DNA of 64,000 nucleotides, taken from the NCBI GenBank assembly GCA_019912965.1, contig JAIOHM010000003.1, positions 1-64,000 of the forward strand, read 5' to 3'. The translations under genes and the position numbers were made by a program. Each line of letters starts with the position of its first letter. Position 1 is the stretch's first letter. Below are positions 16,952 through 26,638 of the stretch, in pieces. The notes under the pieces were generated by a model. The model did not search any database, was not told the origin of the DNA, and saw only the letters and a program-made list of their open reading frames with translations. The DNA is from Anaerolineae bacterium. Its GTDB lineage: Bacteria > Chloroflexota > Anaerolineae > Aggregatilineales > Phototrophicaceae.

Positions 16952-17989
16952 ATGAAATACATAATCGTGTTTCTATTTCTACAGGTCATACTGTCAGCCT
17001 TTGCCGAACGTTCAGACCGAACAACTCGTACCCAAATAAACCAGTGCAATGACGCCGAGTTGAGATTAGTGTATGTTTCCGATGAGCCAGATCGTTCCAA
17101 CATACACACAGTACTTGCAGATGGATCATCAAATACCGAATTGACAGCCGACGAAAGCTATAACCAATCCCCTATGTGGTCGCCAGATGGTCGGCGAATC
17201 GCCTTTACATCTGATAGCGAGGGCAATTGGGATATTTTTGTTGTTAATGTAGATGGCAGCGACCTACAAAACTTGACGATACACGAAGCAGAAGATACTA
17301 ATCCCGTTTGGTCACCAGACGGGAAGAAACTTGCTTTTGTATCGAATAGAGATGGCGATCGTGAAATCTATGTTTTGGATATGGCTGAATCTGAATTGAC
17401 CAATGTAACTGAAAATCCCACAGATGATTTTCTTCCAAGATGGTCGCCGGATAGCAAACAAATTGCCTTTATCACCAACCGGGAAAGCGAGTATGGTATT
17501 GCCATCTTGAACTTGGACAATGGAAATATCCTCAGTTTTGGAAGCACATCTCAAGTCAATGATATTGCTTGGTCACCTGATGGGTCACAACTTGTCTTTG
17601 GCTCAAATGCTAGTGAAAACTGGGAAATTTACACGATTGATACAGATGGTCAAAATCTTCAAAATTTGACCAATCATTCCGCTAATGATCTGGAACCGAG
17701 ATGGTCGCCCGACACTTCAAAAATGTTATTTTGGAGTGGGCGAGATGATAATCTAGAAATTTTCGTAATGAACAAAGACGGCTCAGATGTACAGAATCTA
17801 TCCCGCAATCTAAATACCGACATAGGCGGCACTTGGTCGCCCACTGGTTCACATATTGCATTTGAGTCGACTCGTCTGCAAGATGGCACTGATTTGTGGG
17901 TCATGACCACTGATGGACTAGATGCTCAAATGGCTGCCAATGATGTCGTAAATTTCTCTTACCAATGGCAGCCATGCCCGATTCTGTAG
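16952..17989 (+). CDS. Secreted TolB-like WD40/PD40 beta-propeller
   Basis: A 345-aa protein with a short N-terminal hydrophobic signal (KYIIVFLFLQVILSAFA) followed by six or seven PD40-type blades. Each blade has the WSPDG/S signature (for example MWSPDGRRIAF and VWSPDGKKLAF) with NWDIFVVN or REIYVLD strands between. It matches TolB-type propellers and likely binds a protein or peptide outside the membrane. The ATG at 16952 is preferred over the in-frame TTG one codon before. It is AT-richer than the neighbours, so it may be acquired. It is not linked to tol-pal genes. Confidence 0.85.
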   Translation: MKYIIVFLFLQVILSAFAERSDRTTRTQINQCNDAELRLVYVSDEPDRSNIHTVLADGSSNTELTADESYNQSPMWSPDGRRIAFTSDSEGNWDIFVVNVDGSDLQNLTIHEAEDTNPVWSPDGKKLAFVSNRDGDREIYVLDMAESELTNVTENPTDDFLPRWSPDSKQIAFITNRESEYGIAILNLDNGNILSFGSTSQVNDIAWSPDGSQLVFGSNASENWEIYTIDTDGQNLQNLTNHSANDLEPRWSPDTSKMLFWSGRDDNLEIFVMNKDGSDVQNLSRNLNTDIGGTWSPTGSHIAFESTRLQDGTDLWVMTTDGLDAQMAANDVVNFSYQWQPCPIL

Positions 17990-18044
17990 AAACTTTATGG
18001 GGCAGATGATGGGCAACAAATAAAGCCCGAAAATAGGAACGCAG

Positions 18045-18602
18045 TTACCCCGGAAACCGTGCCGCCCAATCTTCCGGCTGCACCCGCGCCGCATTCGCCA
18101 CAAATGCAATCGTGTGATACCACCCCACCAAAACCAGCAGTTCCAGAATTTGTGGAATGCTCCACTGTCCGGCCAGTTCTGCCCACAACCCATCCGAAAC
18201 TGTTGATTGATCGTGTAACTCATCCACCAATCGGATGAGCAGCGCATCCCGCCCTGACCATAATGCATCCTCAGCCGATGCCGTTTTTGTCCCGGCTAAT
18301 TGTTCGGGCGAAAGACCAACTGCTGCCCCAAACGCTGCGACATGCACACCCCACTCATATTCACAACCGCAGCGAGCACACACCCGGTCAATCACCAACT
18401 CCCGTTCGCGTGCCTCCAAGGAACCTTTACCCAATAAACCTGCTCCCAAAGGCCGCATCCGGCTCATCAATTCCGGGTGATGTGCCAGTGTGCGGAACAA
18501 TTTCAATGGCTCGGCTGCTCCACCCGGCGGCATCCACTTTGCCAGCATATCAGCGGTTTCGGCATCATAGGGCGGTTGTATGGGTCCAATCCGGCTGTTC
18601 AT
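18045..18602 (-). CDS. Carboxymuconolactone decarboxylase family protein
   Basis: The 185-aa protein belongs to the AhpD/CMD family. The helical core carries CARCGCEYEWGVHVAAFG, containing the redox CxxC pair and the catalytic His. It is probably an alkylhydroperoxidase-like antioxidant or a lactone decarboxylase; sequence alone does not separate these. The track ORF begins eight codons earlier inside the upstream gene, but GAGAGG precedes the ATG at 18602, so that start is chosen, 10 bp after the neighbouring stop. It is the last gene of a minus-strand set with the two SH3 proteins. Confidence 0.85.
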   Translation of the reverse strand: MNSRIGPIQPPYDAETADMLAKWMPPGGAAEPLKLFRTLAHHPELMSRMRPLGAGLLGKGSLEARERELVIDRVCARCGCEYEWGVHVAAFGAAVGLSPEQLAGTKTASAEDALWSGRDALLIRLVDELHDQSTVSDGLWAELAGQWSIPQILELLVLVGWYHTIAFVANAARVQPEDWAARFPG

Positions 18603-18612
18603 GGTTGACCTC

Positions 18613-20103
18613 TCATTCTTCGTCATTGGGTACTAAAGTCTGCAACTCGCCGTTATTTTCCACCGCCCAGCCTTCCAAACCATCCGGCGTGCGAACACGC
18701 CACCATGTAAAGCCCTCGGCTTCAACCGGCCCTTCCAGCAGAATCAGCGTTAAATCATCTTCCAGATAAATCAGGATTTCCGACTCGCGGGTGGGTTCTG
18801 CCCGCAGATTCAGGATTTCGCCTTCGGTGGTCTGCACCGTGACCGTCATCCCCACATGAAAAATCGGCTCTGGCGTCGGCAGGGCTGTGGGCTGGATGTC
18901 AACAGCGGGCGCAGTAATTGTCGGGGCATAAATCGGCTCATCCAACTGCCCCCACGGGATGAACGGGCCTAACGGCGCGGGGTCATCCACCCATGCAATT
19001 TCCAGTGGGGCGTCACCGCCCGATCGTTCCTGATATTCCGCTATGCTCAAGTGCCACACTGTCCGTCCGGCATCTAAACCGTCGCGCGTATTGACCTCAA
19101 GCAGTGCTGGAACATTCAGTAACACCTCATGATCTGCTGAAACAAACTGGGTCGTGTATAGAAATCCCTCTGCCGTACCCGCAATCGCATCCCATACAAT
19201 CTGGCTAGGCGGCTGCCACTGACCGATGTTCTCCCCGCTGCGTTCCAGCAGCACCCAATCGCGCATCTGATCTTCAAAATGCCGCAGTAAAATCCGTTCA
19301 CCATTCTGAACGAAATACGGCGTATACTGTCCTGCCGGACGATAAATCAGCGATTGCGACTGATTAATCGGGTCATACGCATATACCCCGCCATATGCAG
19401 GGTCATCTGGATCACACAGCGAAAACACCACCTCACCTGTGGGCTGAAAAATAGTTGGCCGTTCCGACCGATAGGCGATGGTCGGCTGAACCTCCTTCGT
19501 GGTGATGTTCCACATAAACGCCACCCCATCCATCCCGCCACACCTATCTGCCCCCAAATTCAGCAGGCTGAACCATAGCTTATTATCTGAAAACGCTCTC
19601 ACTACTGGCACATGCTGCTCGCGCGGGATGCCATCCTGAACCGTTAGGCTGTCGATTTCCGCTGCGATTTCGCCTGTTTGTATATCCAGAACGATCAGCC
19701 GCCAGCCATGCTCCGGTGTGACGAAACCATATGCTGCCAGATTTTCACTAAAGAGATTCTGGCGCAAAACGGTTTGAATGATCGTCCCATCAGGCAAGGG
19801 ATAATTGCTGATGACGGCTTGCTGTTGCAGGTCATAAAACAGGAGCGATTCTGCCTGTCCAGTGCTCCCTTCCCAGACCTGAAAAGCAGCAGTCTTACCA
19901 TCCGGCGAAACGCTTAAAAGGGTATGGGCATAACGAATATCAAGCGGCAGTTCCACTTCTTGCAGCGTCTCGCCCGCCGCGTTCACCAGCGTCATATGCC
20001 TGCCATAACGCAGCCACGCTGTCCAGCCAGAATCCTCCGCCTGTGTAGGCGAGATACCTATCACCAACATCCCGAACGTAATCACCCACATCCAACGCCA
20101 CAC
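18613..20103 (-). CDS. Secreted propeller-like protein with C-terminal SH3 domain
   Basis: A 496-aa exported protein. A signal peptide (WVITFGMLVIGISPTQA) is followed by about 370 residues with repeated beta-strand/WD-like features (SVSPDGKTAAFQVW, LLFYDLQQQAV), likely a propeller, then a Pro-rich linker and an SH3b domain at about 415-490 (GMTVTVQTTEGEILNLRAEP, GLEGWAVENN). It is a clear paralogue of the next upstream gene. Start: a GTG with GAGAAAGC upstream; an in-frame ATG lies four codons later. It probably works at the cell surface, partner unknown. Confidence 0.78.
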   Translation of the reverse strand: MWRWMWVITFGMLVIGISPTQAEDSGWTAWLRYGRHMTLVNAAGETLQEVELPLDIRYAHTLLSVSPDGKTAAFQVWEGSTGQAESLLFYDLQQQAVISNYPLPDGTIIQTVLRQNLFSENLAAYGFVTPEHGWRLIVLDIQTGEIAAEIDSLTVQDGIPREQHVPVVRAFSDNKLWFSLLNLGADRCGGMDGVAFMWNITTKEVQPTIAYRSERPTIFQPTGEVVFSLCDPDDPAYGGVYAYDPINQSQSLIYRPAGQYTPYFVQNGERILLRHFEDQMRDWVLLERSGENIGQWQPPSQIVWDAIAGTAEGFLYTTQFVSADHEVLLNVPALLEVNTRDGLDAGRTVWHLSIAEYQERSGGDAPLEIAWVDDPAPLGPFIPWGQLDEPIYAPTITAPAVDIQPTALPTPEPIFHVGMTVTVQTTEGEILNLRAEPTRESEILIYLEDDLTLILLEGPVEAEGFTWWRVRTPDGLEGWAVENNGELQTLVPNDEE

Positions 20104-20139
20104 GCTATTTCACGCTTTCTCTGTGGTTCAAATTTCTGC

Positions 20140-21675
20140 TTATCCCGGTATCAGCGTTTGCAACCGTACCCCGTTATCTTCTACGCTTTCGACTACCCAG
20201 CCTTCGATGCCAACGGATGTACGGATTTTCCACCATGCAAACCCATCGGCGGCGCGCGGGCCTTCAATCAGCGTCACCCGTTCGCCGTCGTTCAAACGCG
20301 CCACAACATCAAAATCGCGTCCCGGCCCCAACCGCACATTCAATTGGTCGCCCTCGGTGGTGTTGACGGTTGCTAGTCCGCCTGTCGCCAGTACACCCAA
20401 CGCGGGCGCGGCCTGCGGTGTGGAGACATCGCCGGGACTGACGAACATCGGCTGACCGGGTGCGGGCGCAATACCACCGCCCTGACCGGAGGCAAATACG
20501 GGTGCAGCCAATTGTGCCCAAGGGGTGTACGCGGTTTGGGCGGAAATCACATCGCCCCCTGCCCAAAGCAGACTTGGGGTTTCGCCGGGTGCGCTTGACC
20601 AGACCGGAACACCCGCACCCAGCCCTGCCCGCGTATCCACGAACATCAGCGTGACTACATCTGGGATGAAATCGGTTGAGGTGTAGACAAAACCATCCGA
20701 AATGCCATGCACATCGAGAATGGAGGTAGCGGTGGATACGCTGCCCACCAACGTGCCGTTTCGCTCCAGCACAATCCAACTGTAACGCTGGGCAGAATCA
20801 ACGCTATCCACCAGAATGCGTTCGCCGTTTTGGATGAAACGCGGGAAGTAGAGAGAATGGTCGGGCGCGTTATAAAATGGGTAGCGTGCGCCTGTCAGCG
20901 GATCGTAAACCTGAATGGTGTTGGACTGAAAAAATACGAATTCAGTATCATTATTTTCGAGGCGTTCATCGCTCAAAGCCATGATAACTTCACCTGTTAC
21001 CGGAAATGTGTCGCTATCCAAACTAGCGTAGACCGGATTGCTGGTCACTGCTCCGGTATCCAGATTCCAGTCGTAACCCTCGTAGCTGGCTGAGCCTTCT
21101 GTGCCCGTCTGTACCAGGTTAAACGCCACCACACTCCCGATGAAGCGGCGTACAACGGGCGTTATGCCGAAGTTATCCGGCAGACCCAGCACCGAAATCA
21201 GCGGGTCATTATGGCGAATGGTTTCTACCACCTGCCCGGTGACGATATCCAGCACCACCAGACCCCAGCCGCCCCCATCCAGCGCAAAGCCCAACGCCAC
21301 CTGCGAATTATCTTCTTTGAACACCGATTCGTCGGCTACAAGTTCAAAACTGTCGCTATAAGTCAGCGGCAGGGCAAACTGTGCGACAATCTGGTCACGG
21401 TTGCTGACCGTCAGCACACCCTGAAAGGTCTGGCTGTTGTAGGCTACATAAGCCAACGGCCTCCCACCATATCCAGCGGCGATGCTCAGGGGATAACTGT
21501 CTGCGCCTGCTGGCAGCGGCAGTGTAAAACTATCCACGACCACCCCAGCCTGATTAACCTGAATCATCTGCCCGATGCTCTGGTTATACAGCCATGCCGT
21601 CCAGTCGTTATTCTGCGCCCCGGCTGGCATAACCCCTGCCAATACTACCAGTAACATCACTGTGATTTTCCGCAT
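20140..21675 (-). CDS. Secreted propeller-like protein with C-terminal SH3 domain, paralogue
   Basis: A 511-aa protein with the same plan as the gene at 18613: signal peptide (ITVMLLVVLAGVMPAGAQ), a propeller-like region, a Pro-rich linker and a C-terminal SH3b domain (LATVNTTEGDQLNVRLGPGRDF, GIEGWVVESV). The two share NDWTAWLYN/SGWTAWLRYG near the mature N-terminus and TRAGLGAG/TRDGLDAG later, so they arose by tandem duplication. The ORF track extends 26 codons further, but GGAGGAGATGAACGG directly before the ATG at 21675 fixes the start. 36 bp separate it from its paralogue. Confidence 0.8.
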   Translation of the reverse strand: MRKITVMLLVVLAGVMPAGAQNNDWTAWLYNQSIGQMIQVNQAGVVVDSFTLPLPAGADSYPLSIAAGYGGRPLAYVAYNSQTFQGVLTVSNRDQIVAQFALPLTYSDSFELVADESVFKEDNSQVALGFALDGGGWGLVVLDIVTGQVVETIRHNDPLISVLGLPDNFGITPVVRRFIGSVVAFNLVQTGTEGSASYEGYDWNLDTGAVTSNPVYASLDSDTFPVTGEVIMALSDERLENNDTEFVFFQSNTIQVYDPLTGARYPFYNAPDHSLYFPRFIQNGERILVDSVDSAQRYSWIVLERNGTLVGSVSTATSILDVHGISDGFVYTSTDFIPDVVTLMFVDTRAGLGAGVPVWSSAPGETPSLLWAGGDVISAQTAYTPWAQLAAPVFASGQGGGIAPAPGQPMFVSPGDVSTPQAAPALGVLATGGLATVNTTEGDQLNVRLGPGRDFDVVARLNDGERVTLIEGPRAADGFAWWKIRTSVGIEGWVVESVEDNGVRLQTLIPG

Positions 21676-21885
21676 CCGTTCATCTCCTCCGCCAAAAGAC
21701 GGATAACCATCCGCCAAATGGACGCTGTATCGCAAGCCATATTCTGCCATCATTACTCAGTGTACGCATGGGCACACCAGATAGCAAAAGCGCGTCCAAG
21801 ATGAGAATTTCGGCGCTTCATTTCGCATATCCTGTTTCTCGTATATAGTGAGGGATAACAGCGTCTTCTTCAGGAGGAAGTACGA

Positions 21886-24800
21886 ATGGTTAAGCCAAAA
21901 ATAATTTTTTTCGCGCTGCTGATGTTGTTAAGCATTCCGCTGACAGCAGTCCACGCGCAAGACGTTACCCCCTTAAGTTATGGCGATTCCCTGACCGGGC
22001 GTATCACCGATAGCGATGAGGGCAATCTGTACTCGTTTGAAGGCCAGGAAGGCGATACCGTCATCATTTCAGCCTTCAGCAACGATATTGATGTGTATAT
22101 CCGTCTGGGCAATTCGCAGGGTGAAATCCTTGAGGAACATGACGACATCAGTTCGGATAACCTCAATGCCGAAATCGAATATGAACTGCCAGACGATGGC
22201 ATGTATATTATTGCCGTGCTGGGCTACAGCGAAGGGCGTTATACCTTGTCGCTGGAGAGCGAAGGCGGCAGCCAACCACCCAGTCAGGGTGGAACAAATG
22301 TCAGCGATGAAGGCGGTCTGAGTTATGGTGATGCCGTCAACGGCGAAGCCATCGACATGGAAACGCCAGTGGTTTTCACCTTCGTGGGCAGCGCGGGCGA
22401 TACAGTCGCCATCAGCGTATCCAGCGATGATGTAGATACCTATATCGTGCTAGCGGATTCGGATGGCAACAGTCTGGCCGAAAATGACGACATCAGTCAG
22501 GATAATTTGAATTCGTATGTCGAAGCGGTGCTCCCGGCTAATGGCGAGTACTTAATCGGCGTGTTCGCTTATGACTCCGGCCCATTCACGCTGGAACTTA
22601 CGCTGGGCGGTGGCAGCGGCCCGACGCAGCCCGTCACCGACAGCGGACAAGGCGGCGAGGTTCTCACAGGTACGATTACCGGTGATGAATATTTTGCCCG
22701 TTTCCCGCTGGATAATGTTCAGCAAGGGCAGACCGTCACGATTGATGCGCGACGCACCAGCGGCGATCTTGACCTGTATATCGGGCTGCTATTGGGCGAC
22801 GAAGTGGTGGCGGAAAATGATGACCGCGACCCGTCCAACACGGACTCCTATCTGGAATATCCGCAGGCAGAAGCGGGCGATTACACGGTGATCGTTACCC
22901 GTTATGGCTACGAAGAAGGCGAGACTGAGGGCGACTTCGAGGTCGAAATCAAGGTGAGCGCGGGCGGTACGACGCTGGTTTCTGACCCCGGCACAACCAC
23001 ATCCAATCCGGTCGCCAGCGGTTATCCCAACACAGCGCCGACCGCCAGTGTAGCCGATTGGACGGTACTGGCTTATATCGGTGCGGATAACAATCTGGAA
23101 GACTTTCTGGAAAACGATCTCAACGAATTTGAATTGGGCGGTGGCAGCAACCAGAGTGTGCGTATCATTGTGCTGCTTGATCGTTCCGACGAATTTTCAC
23201 GCTCCAACGACGACTGGACGGATACCCGTCTATTTGAAGTCACCGCAGACGAAAGCGGCGACGAACGCCAGAACTTTCCACCCACCATCGACAGTGTGGA
23301 AATCGTCAGTCTGGGTGAACTGGATACCAGCTACGGTCAGAACTTGCAGGACTTCCTCGTATGGGGCGTTCAGGCTTATCCAGCACAACACTACGCGGTT
23401 GTTGTCAACGATCATGGCGGCGCGTGGTATGGCACAGTGACGGACGATACTACTGGACGCGGCATCCTTGGTTTGCCCGATCTGGCAGAGGCTTTTGATG
23501 GGGCGCTGCAAACTACGGGGGTCAATAAATTCGACCTGCTGATTAACGATGCCTGCTTAATGAGTGGCGTCGAACACTATGCGGCGGTTGCACCCTACTT
23601 CGACTATGCGCTTGGCTCGCCGGAAGTTACGCTGGCTGTCAGTTTCGATATGACCCTGCTGACACAGGTGTTAAATCAAGACCCCGGTATCGACATTGGG
23701 GAGCTTGGTACGCTGATGTCTGATAAATATCTGGCTGATATGGAAGCCATTGCCCCGGATACGGTTCCGGTGCTGGGTGCAAACGTCACCGATTTGCGCC
23801 AGTTTGATGATGTGGTGACATCGCTAAACGGCTTTGCAAGCGTTATTTCGGATAATCCCAGAGCTTACGGCTCACTGCTGGCAGATGTTCGCGCCAATAC
23901 CTACACCTATTCCTTCTTCATCCCGGAGGAACAGGGCGGCCCCGCCACGAACATTGATGTGGGTCACTTCATGCAGGGTATTATCGAGAACAGCAACGAT
24001 CAGGATTTGACGGGCGCAGCTCAAGATGTGATCGATGCGCTGGATACCAGTCTCATCTATGGAACCGCCGGGCAACAACTTGCACGGGCAACCAGCTTCT
24101 ATAACATCTACTTCCCCGCCCGCGCTACGGATTTTGATCCGAATTACTTCGAGAAAACACCCCTGCAAGACTGGGCACAGATGCTCCGTGATTATTTCAC
24201 CAGCGTCAACCCACAGTCGCGCTCCTTCTCGCCAGTAACATCAAATGTGGTATCTTCCCCGTTGGCCGCGCCCAGCGCTATCCCGCAGGTGAATATCACC
24301 CACATCTTCCCGGAAGAAACCAGCGTCGCATTCCCGATCAAGGTGTCGATGGAAGTCACCGGACGCAACATCGCCTTTGGCAATTTCACCGTCGATCAGG
24401 TTCAGCCCGATGGCACGGCCATCCGTCTGGAAACTTCCCGCATTGTGACTGAAATCGTCGAAGATAATGTGGTGGACTACATCAACTTCTGGAATCCCGG
24501 CGTGGATGACAGCGACTTCACCTGGGATGTGGAAGTGCCGCAGGTAACAGACGGCACGATCAGCGGTTTTGAGCAGGTCAGCACCCAGGACAGCGTATCC
24601 TCACTGGCCGGGCGCTATCGTTCCCCCGGTGAAGAAAACTGGAATGAGGTCACTGTGCTGTTTGCCGATGACGGCACGACCGAAAGCGTCGTCAGCAGCA
24701 GTGACGGTGCATTCGCAGGTGTTCGTTTGGAAGCGGGCGGCGAATTCCAGACTTATATTCTGCGCGTGACGGCAGATGGCCGTGTAACCACCGAACCCGG

Positions 24801-25866
24801 CACAATCTTCACCTGGCCGGAAGATGGCTTGACGTGGGAATATGTCCCCGCACCATCGGGTCAGTATAACCTCGGCTTCCTGGTAGAAGCGGCAGGCGGT
24901 ACAACGGGTTTCAACTCGGCTACCATCACCGTCAACAATGATGGTGTAGATACTTCCCTGCGCGGTTATGCAGACGACGATTGGGGCTTCATCTTCCAGC
25001 GTCCGGCGGACTGGTTCGGCGTGAACTATTTCCCGGAGAGTGAATTCCTGCAAACCAGCGACACGGACAGCACCGAATTCATGTTTGTCTATCCGGTGTA
25101 TGAAACTGAAGATGATCTGAAAGGCATCGCCAACGATGTCTTAAGCCGCTACGATGTCGAATTCGATGGCAAATTCACGCCGATCACGGTTGCTGACAAA
25201 GAGGCTGTTGAGTTCGAGTTCACCTATGGCAATGACGAAACCGGCATATACACCTCACGCGCTTTCGCAGTCTATATCGATTATCTGGAACTCGGTCTGG
25301 TGTTCTCGTCCGAGGCACTCGACCCAGCCAACACGGAATCGAACTACGCACTGCTGCGCGATACGATGCAGTTCTTCAATGCGACCGAGGTTGAGGCTGA
25401 GGATGCTGGCTTCTGGACAGCAGACATCTACACTGAAAATACGCGCTATCCGGTACCGGAAAACTGGATGCCCGGTTATGAAAACGGCCTGTGGTGGTAC
25501 TACACCCCGGAAAACGCCGAAGACAGCGCGGTCTTTGCAGCGGCTACCGTCCTCAATACGATGGATGAAGACGCACCGGAAGTACTTGATCTGGTGCTCG
25601 AAGAAGAAATCGAGTCATTCGATAACTACGAACTGATCTCGAAGGAAACCTACTACGGTGAACAGCATACCTGGGAAACCGCCCTCTTCACCCATGAAGG
25701 GCCAAATGGCGAGGAAGTTACCGGGGCAGTGTATGTCACTGTTATGGACGAAATTCCTTATGTCCTGTGGTTCGAAGCGCCCTCCGATGAATTTGCGGAT
25801 ACCTTCCGCAATATCTTCACGGTGATGCTGGACGGCTACAAGATCGACGAAGTCGAGGAAGAATAG
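21886..25866 (+). CDS. Secreted clostripain-type (C11) cysteine peptidase with PPC domains
   Basis: A 1326-aa exported protein. The signal peptide (1-25, ending VHAQ) is followed by three PPC-like beta-sandwich domains (about 28-127, 145-243, 258-360) with repeated DDISSDNLNAEIEY-type strands. A peptidase C11 domain (about 385-770) starts at WTVLAYIGADNNLE. The catalytic pair is visible as His510 (VVNDHGGAW) and Cys557 (NDACLMSG). The rest (about 800-1326) is beta-rich and includes a repeated module around DWGFIFQRPADW and TRYPVPENW. A strong AGGAGGAAG site precedes the ATG, and two hairpins end the transcript. It probably cleaves extracellular proteins after basic residues, as family members do. 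Confidence 0.92.
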   Translation: MVKPKIIFFALLMLLSIPLTAVHAQDVTPLSYGDSLTGRITDSDEGNLYSFEGQEGDTVIISAFSNDIDVYIRLGNSQGEILEEHDDISSDNLNAEIEYELPDDGMYIIAVLGYSEGRYTLSLESEGGSQPPSQGGTNVSDEGGLSYGDAVNGEAIDMETPVVFTFVGSAGDTVAISVSSDDVDTYIVLADSDGNSLAENDDISQDNLNSYVEAVLPANGEYLIGVFAYDSGPFTLELTLGGGSGPTQPVTDSGQGGEVLTGTITGDEYFARFPLDNVQQGQTVTIDARRTSGDLDLYIGLLLGDEVVAENDDRDPSNTDSYLEYPQAEAGDYTVIVTRYGYEEGETEGDFEVEIKVSAGGTTLVSDPGTTTSNPVASGYPNTAPTASVADWTVLAYIGADNNLEDFLENDLNEFELGGGSNQSVRIIVLLDRSDEFSRSNDDWTDTRLFEVTADESGDERQNFPPTIDSVEIVSLGELDTSYGQNLQDFLVWGVQAYPAQHYAVVVNDHGGAWYGTVTDDTTGRGILGLPDLAEAFDGALQTTGVNKFDLLINDACLMSGVEHYAAVAPYFDYALGSPEVTLAVSFDMTLLTQVLNQDPGIDIGELGTLMSDKYLADMEAIAPDTVPVLGANVTDLRQFDDVVTSLNGFASVISDNPRAYGSLLADVRANTYTYSFFIPEEQGGPATNIDVGHFMQGIIENSNDQDLTGAAQDVIDALDTSLIYGTAGQQLARATSFYNIYFPARATDFDPNYFEKTPLQDWAQMLRDYFTSVNPQSRSFSPVTSNVVSSPLAAPSAIPQVNITHIFPEETSVAFPIKVSMEVTGRNIAFGNFTVDQVQPDGTAIRLETSRIVTEIVEDNVVDYINFWNPGVDDSDFTWDVEVPQVTDGTISGFEQVSTQDSVSSLAGRYRSPGEENWNEVTVLFADDGTTESVVSSSDGAFAGVRLEAGGEFQTYILRVTADGRVTTEPGTIFTWPEDGLTWEYVPAPSGQYNLGFLVEAAGGTTGFNSATITVNNDGVDTSLRGYADDDWGFIFQRPADWFGVNYFPESEFLQTSDTDSTEFMFVYPVYETEDDLKGIANDVLSRYDVEFDGKFTPITVADKEAVEFEFTYGNDETGIYTSRAFAVYIDYLELGLVFSSEALDPANTESNYALLRDTMQFFNATEVEAEDAGFWTADIYTENTRYPVPENWMPGYENGLWWYYTPENAEDSAVFAAATVLNTMDEDAPEVLDLVLEEEIESFDNYELISKETYYGEQHTWETALFTHEGPNGEEVTGAVYVTVMDEIPYVLWFEAPSDEFADTFRNIFTVMLDGYKIDEVEEE

Positions 25867-25892
25867 TCAAGTATCCTCCACAAGAATCAAAA

Positions 25893-25914
25893 GGGCATCC
25901 CGCAGAGGATGCCC
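25893..25914 (+). terminator. Hairpin after clostripain gene
   Basis: A perfect 8-bp stem GGGCATCC/GGATGCCC with a 6-nt loop, 27 bp past the stop codon. The T-tract is poor (AAATCAG), so it may need help from the second hairpin. Confidence 0.55.
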
Positions 25915-25934
25915 AAATCAGCTTTAATCAAGTC

Positions 25935-25957
25935 GGGGCACATACAGAATGTGCCCC
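25935..25957. terminator. Second hairpin between convergent genes
   Basis: A perfect 9-bp stem GGGGCACAT/ATGTGCCCC with a 5-nt loop, followed by GTAGTATTTTAAATT. It lies between the ends of the clostripain and PAP2-like genes and may terminate both. Confidence 0.6.
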
Positions 25958-25965
25958 GTAGTATT

Positions 25966-26562
25966 TTAAATTGTTGACAGGATAATGAGGGGGATAATCC
26001 CGCCGACCAAACTGCCCGCGATCACCTGCGCCAGCGTGTGACGATGCAGTTTGAGCCGTGCCGCGCCAACTAAAGGAACCAGCGGCGAAATCACCAGTGC
26101 CGACACCGGGCCAAACACGATTCCGGTTGCGACAATTGCCCCGGTGATGCTCATGGTATGCATACTAATCTGCCATACCAGCGTGATAAGCGTCATAATC
26201 GCCAACTGGACAACCGAGAACACCGCGACCATCGGCAGCATAGCAGGCGCACCCATCATCCGCAAAATCTGCCAGGCTACTGCTGTACACAGGATGGATA
26301 CGAGGAATGGGCGCAGGCGTTCATGGCGTTCCTTCATGTGAATATCGCCAATTTTGCCGCGTCTCACCATCCAAACGATGTACAACACAGGCAGCAAACA
26401 TACCAGCACGCCGAAGGTCAGCGCCCAGGTGATGGCCTGCCCGCGCGAGGCGGCATAACGGAAAGCGATTGGGAAGACCAGCACGGCCCAGACCATTGGC
26501 GGGCTGCACAAGTCTGAAACGAGGCGTGCCCATTTACTGTTGATTTCATTCACGGGTTCCAC
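25966..26562 (-). CDS. PAP2-superfamily membrane protein
   Basis: A 198-aa integral membrane protein with five or six helices. The acid phosphatase (PAP2) motifs are present but relaxed: KERHERLRP fits KX6RP, SMHT stands for the PSGH motif, and ARLKLHRHTLAQ fits the RX5H motif with Gln in place of the final Asp. It could dephosphorylate a polyprenyl or lipid phosphate, or be a weakly active relative. The GTG start has AAGG upstream. It is followed in the minus direction only by the shared terminator. Confidence 0.7.
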   Translation of the reverse strand: MEPVNEINSKWARLVSDLCSPPMVWAVLVFPIAFRYAASRGQAITWALTFGVLVCLLPVLYIVWMVRRGKIGDIHMKERHERLRPFLVSILCTAVAWQILRMMGAPAMLPMVAVFSVVQLAIMTLITLVWQISMHTMSITGAIVATGIVFGPVSALVISPLVPLVGAARLKLHRHTLAQVIAGSLVGGIIPLIILSTI

Positions 26563-26638
26563 CCTTGCTCTTAATAGTTTTCACCTTAGCACAAGTTGAC
26601 CATCAAAGTTTTAAGTTGGGATTAGAGGCTTACTATGA

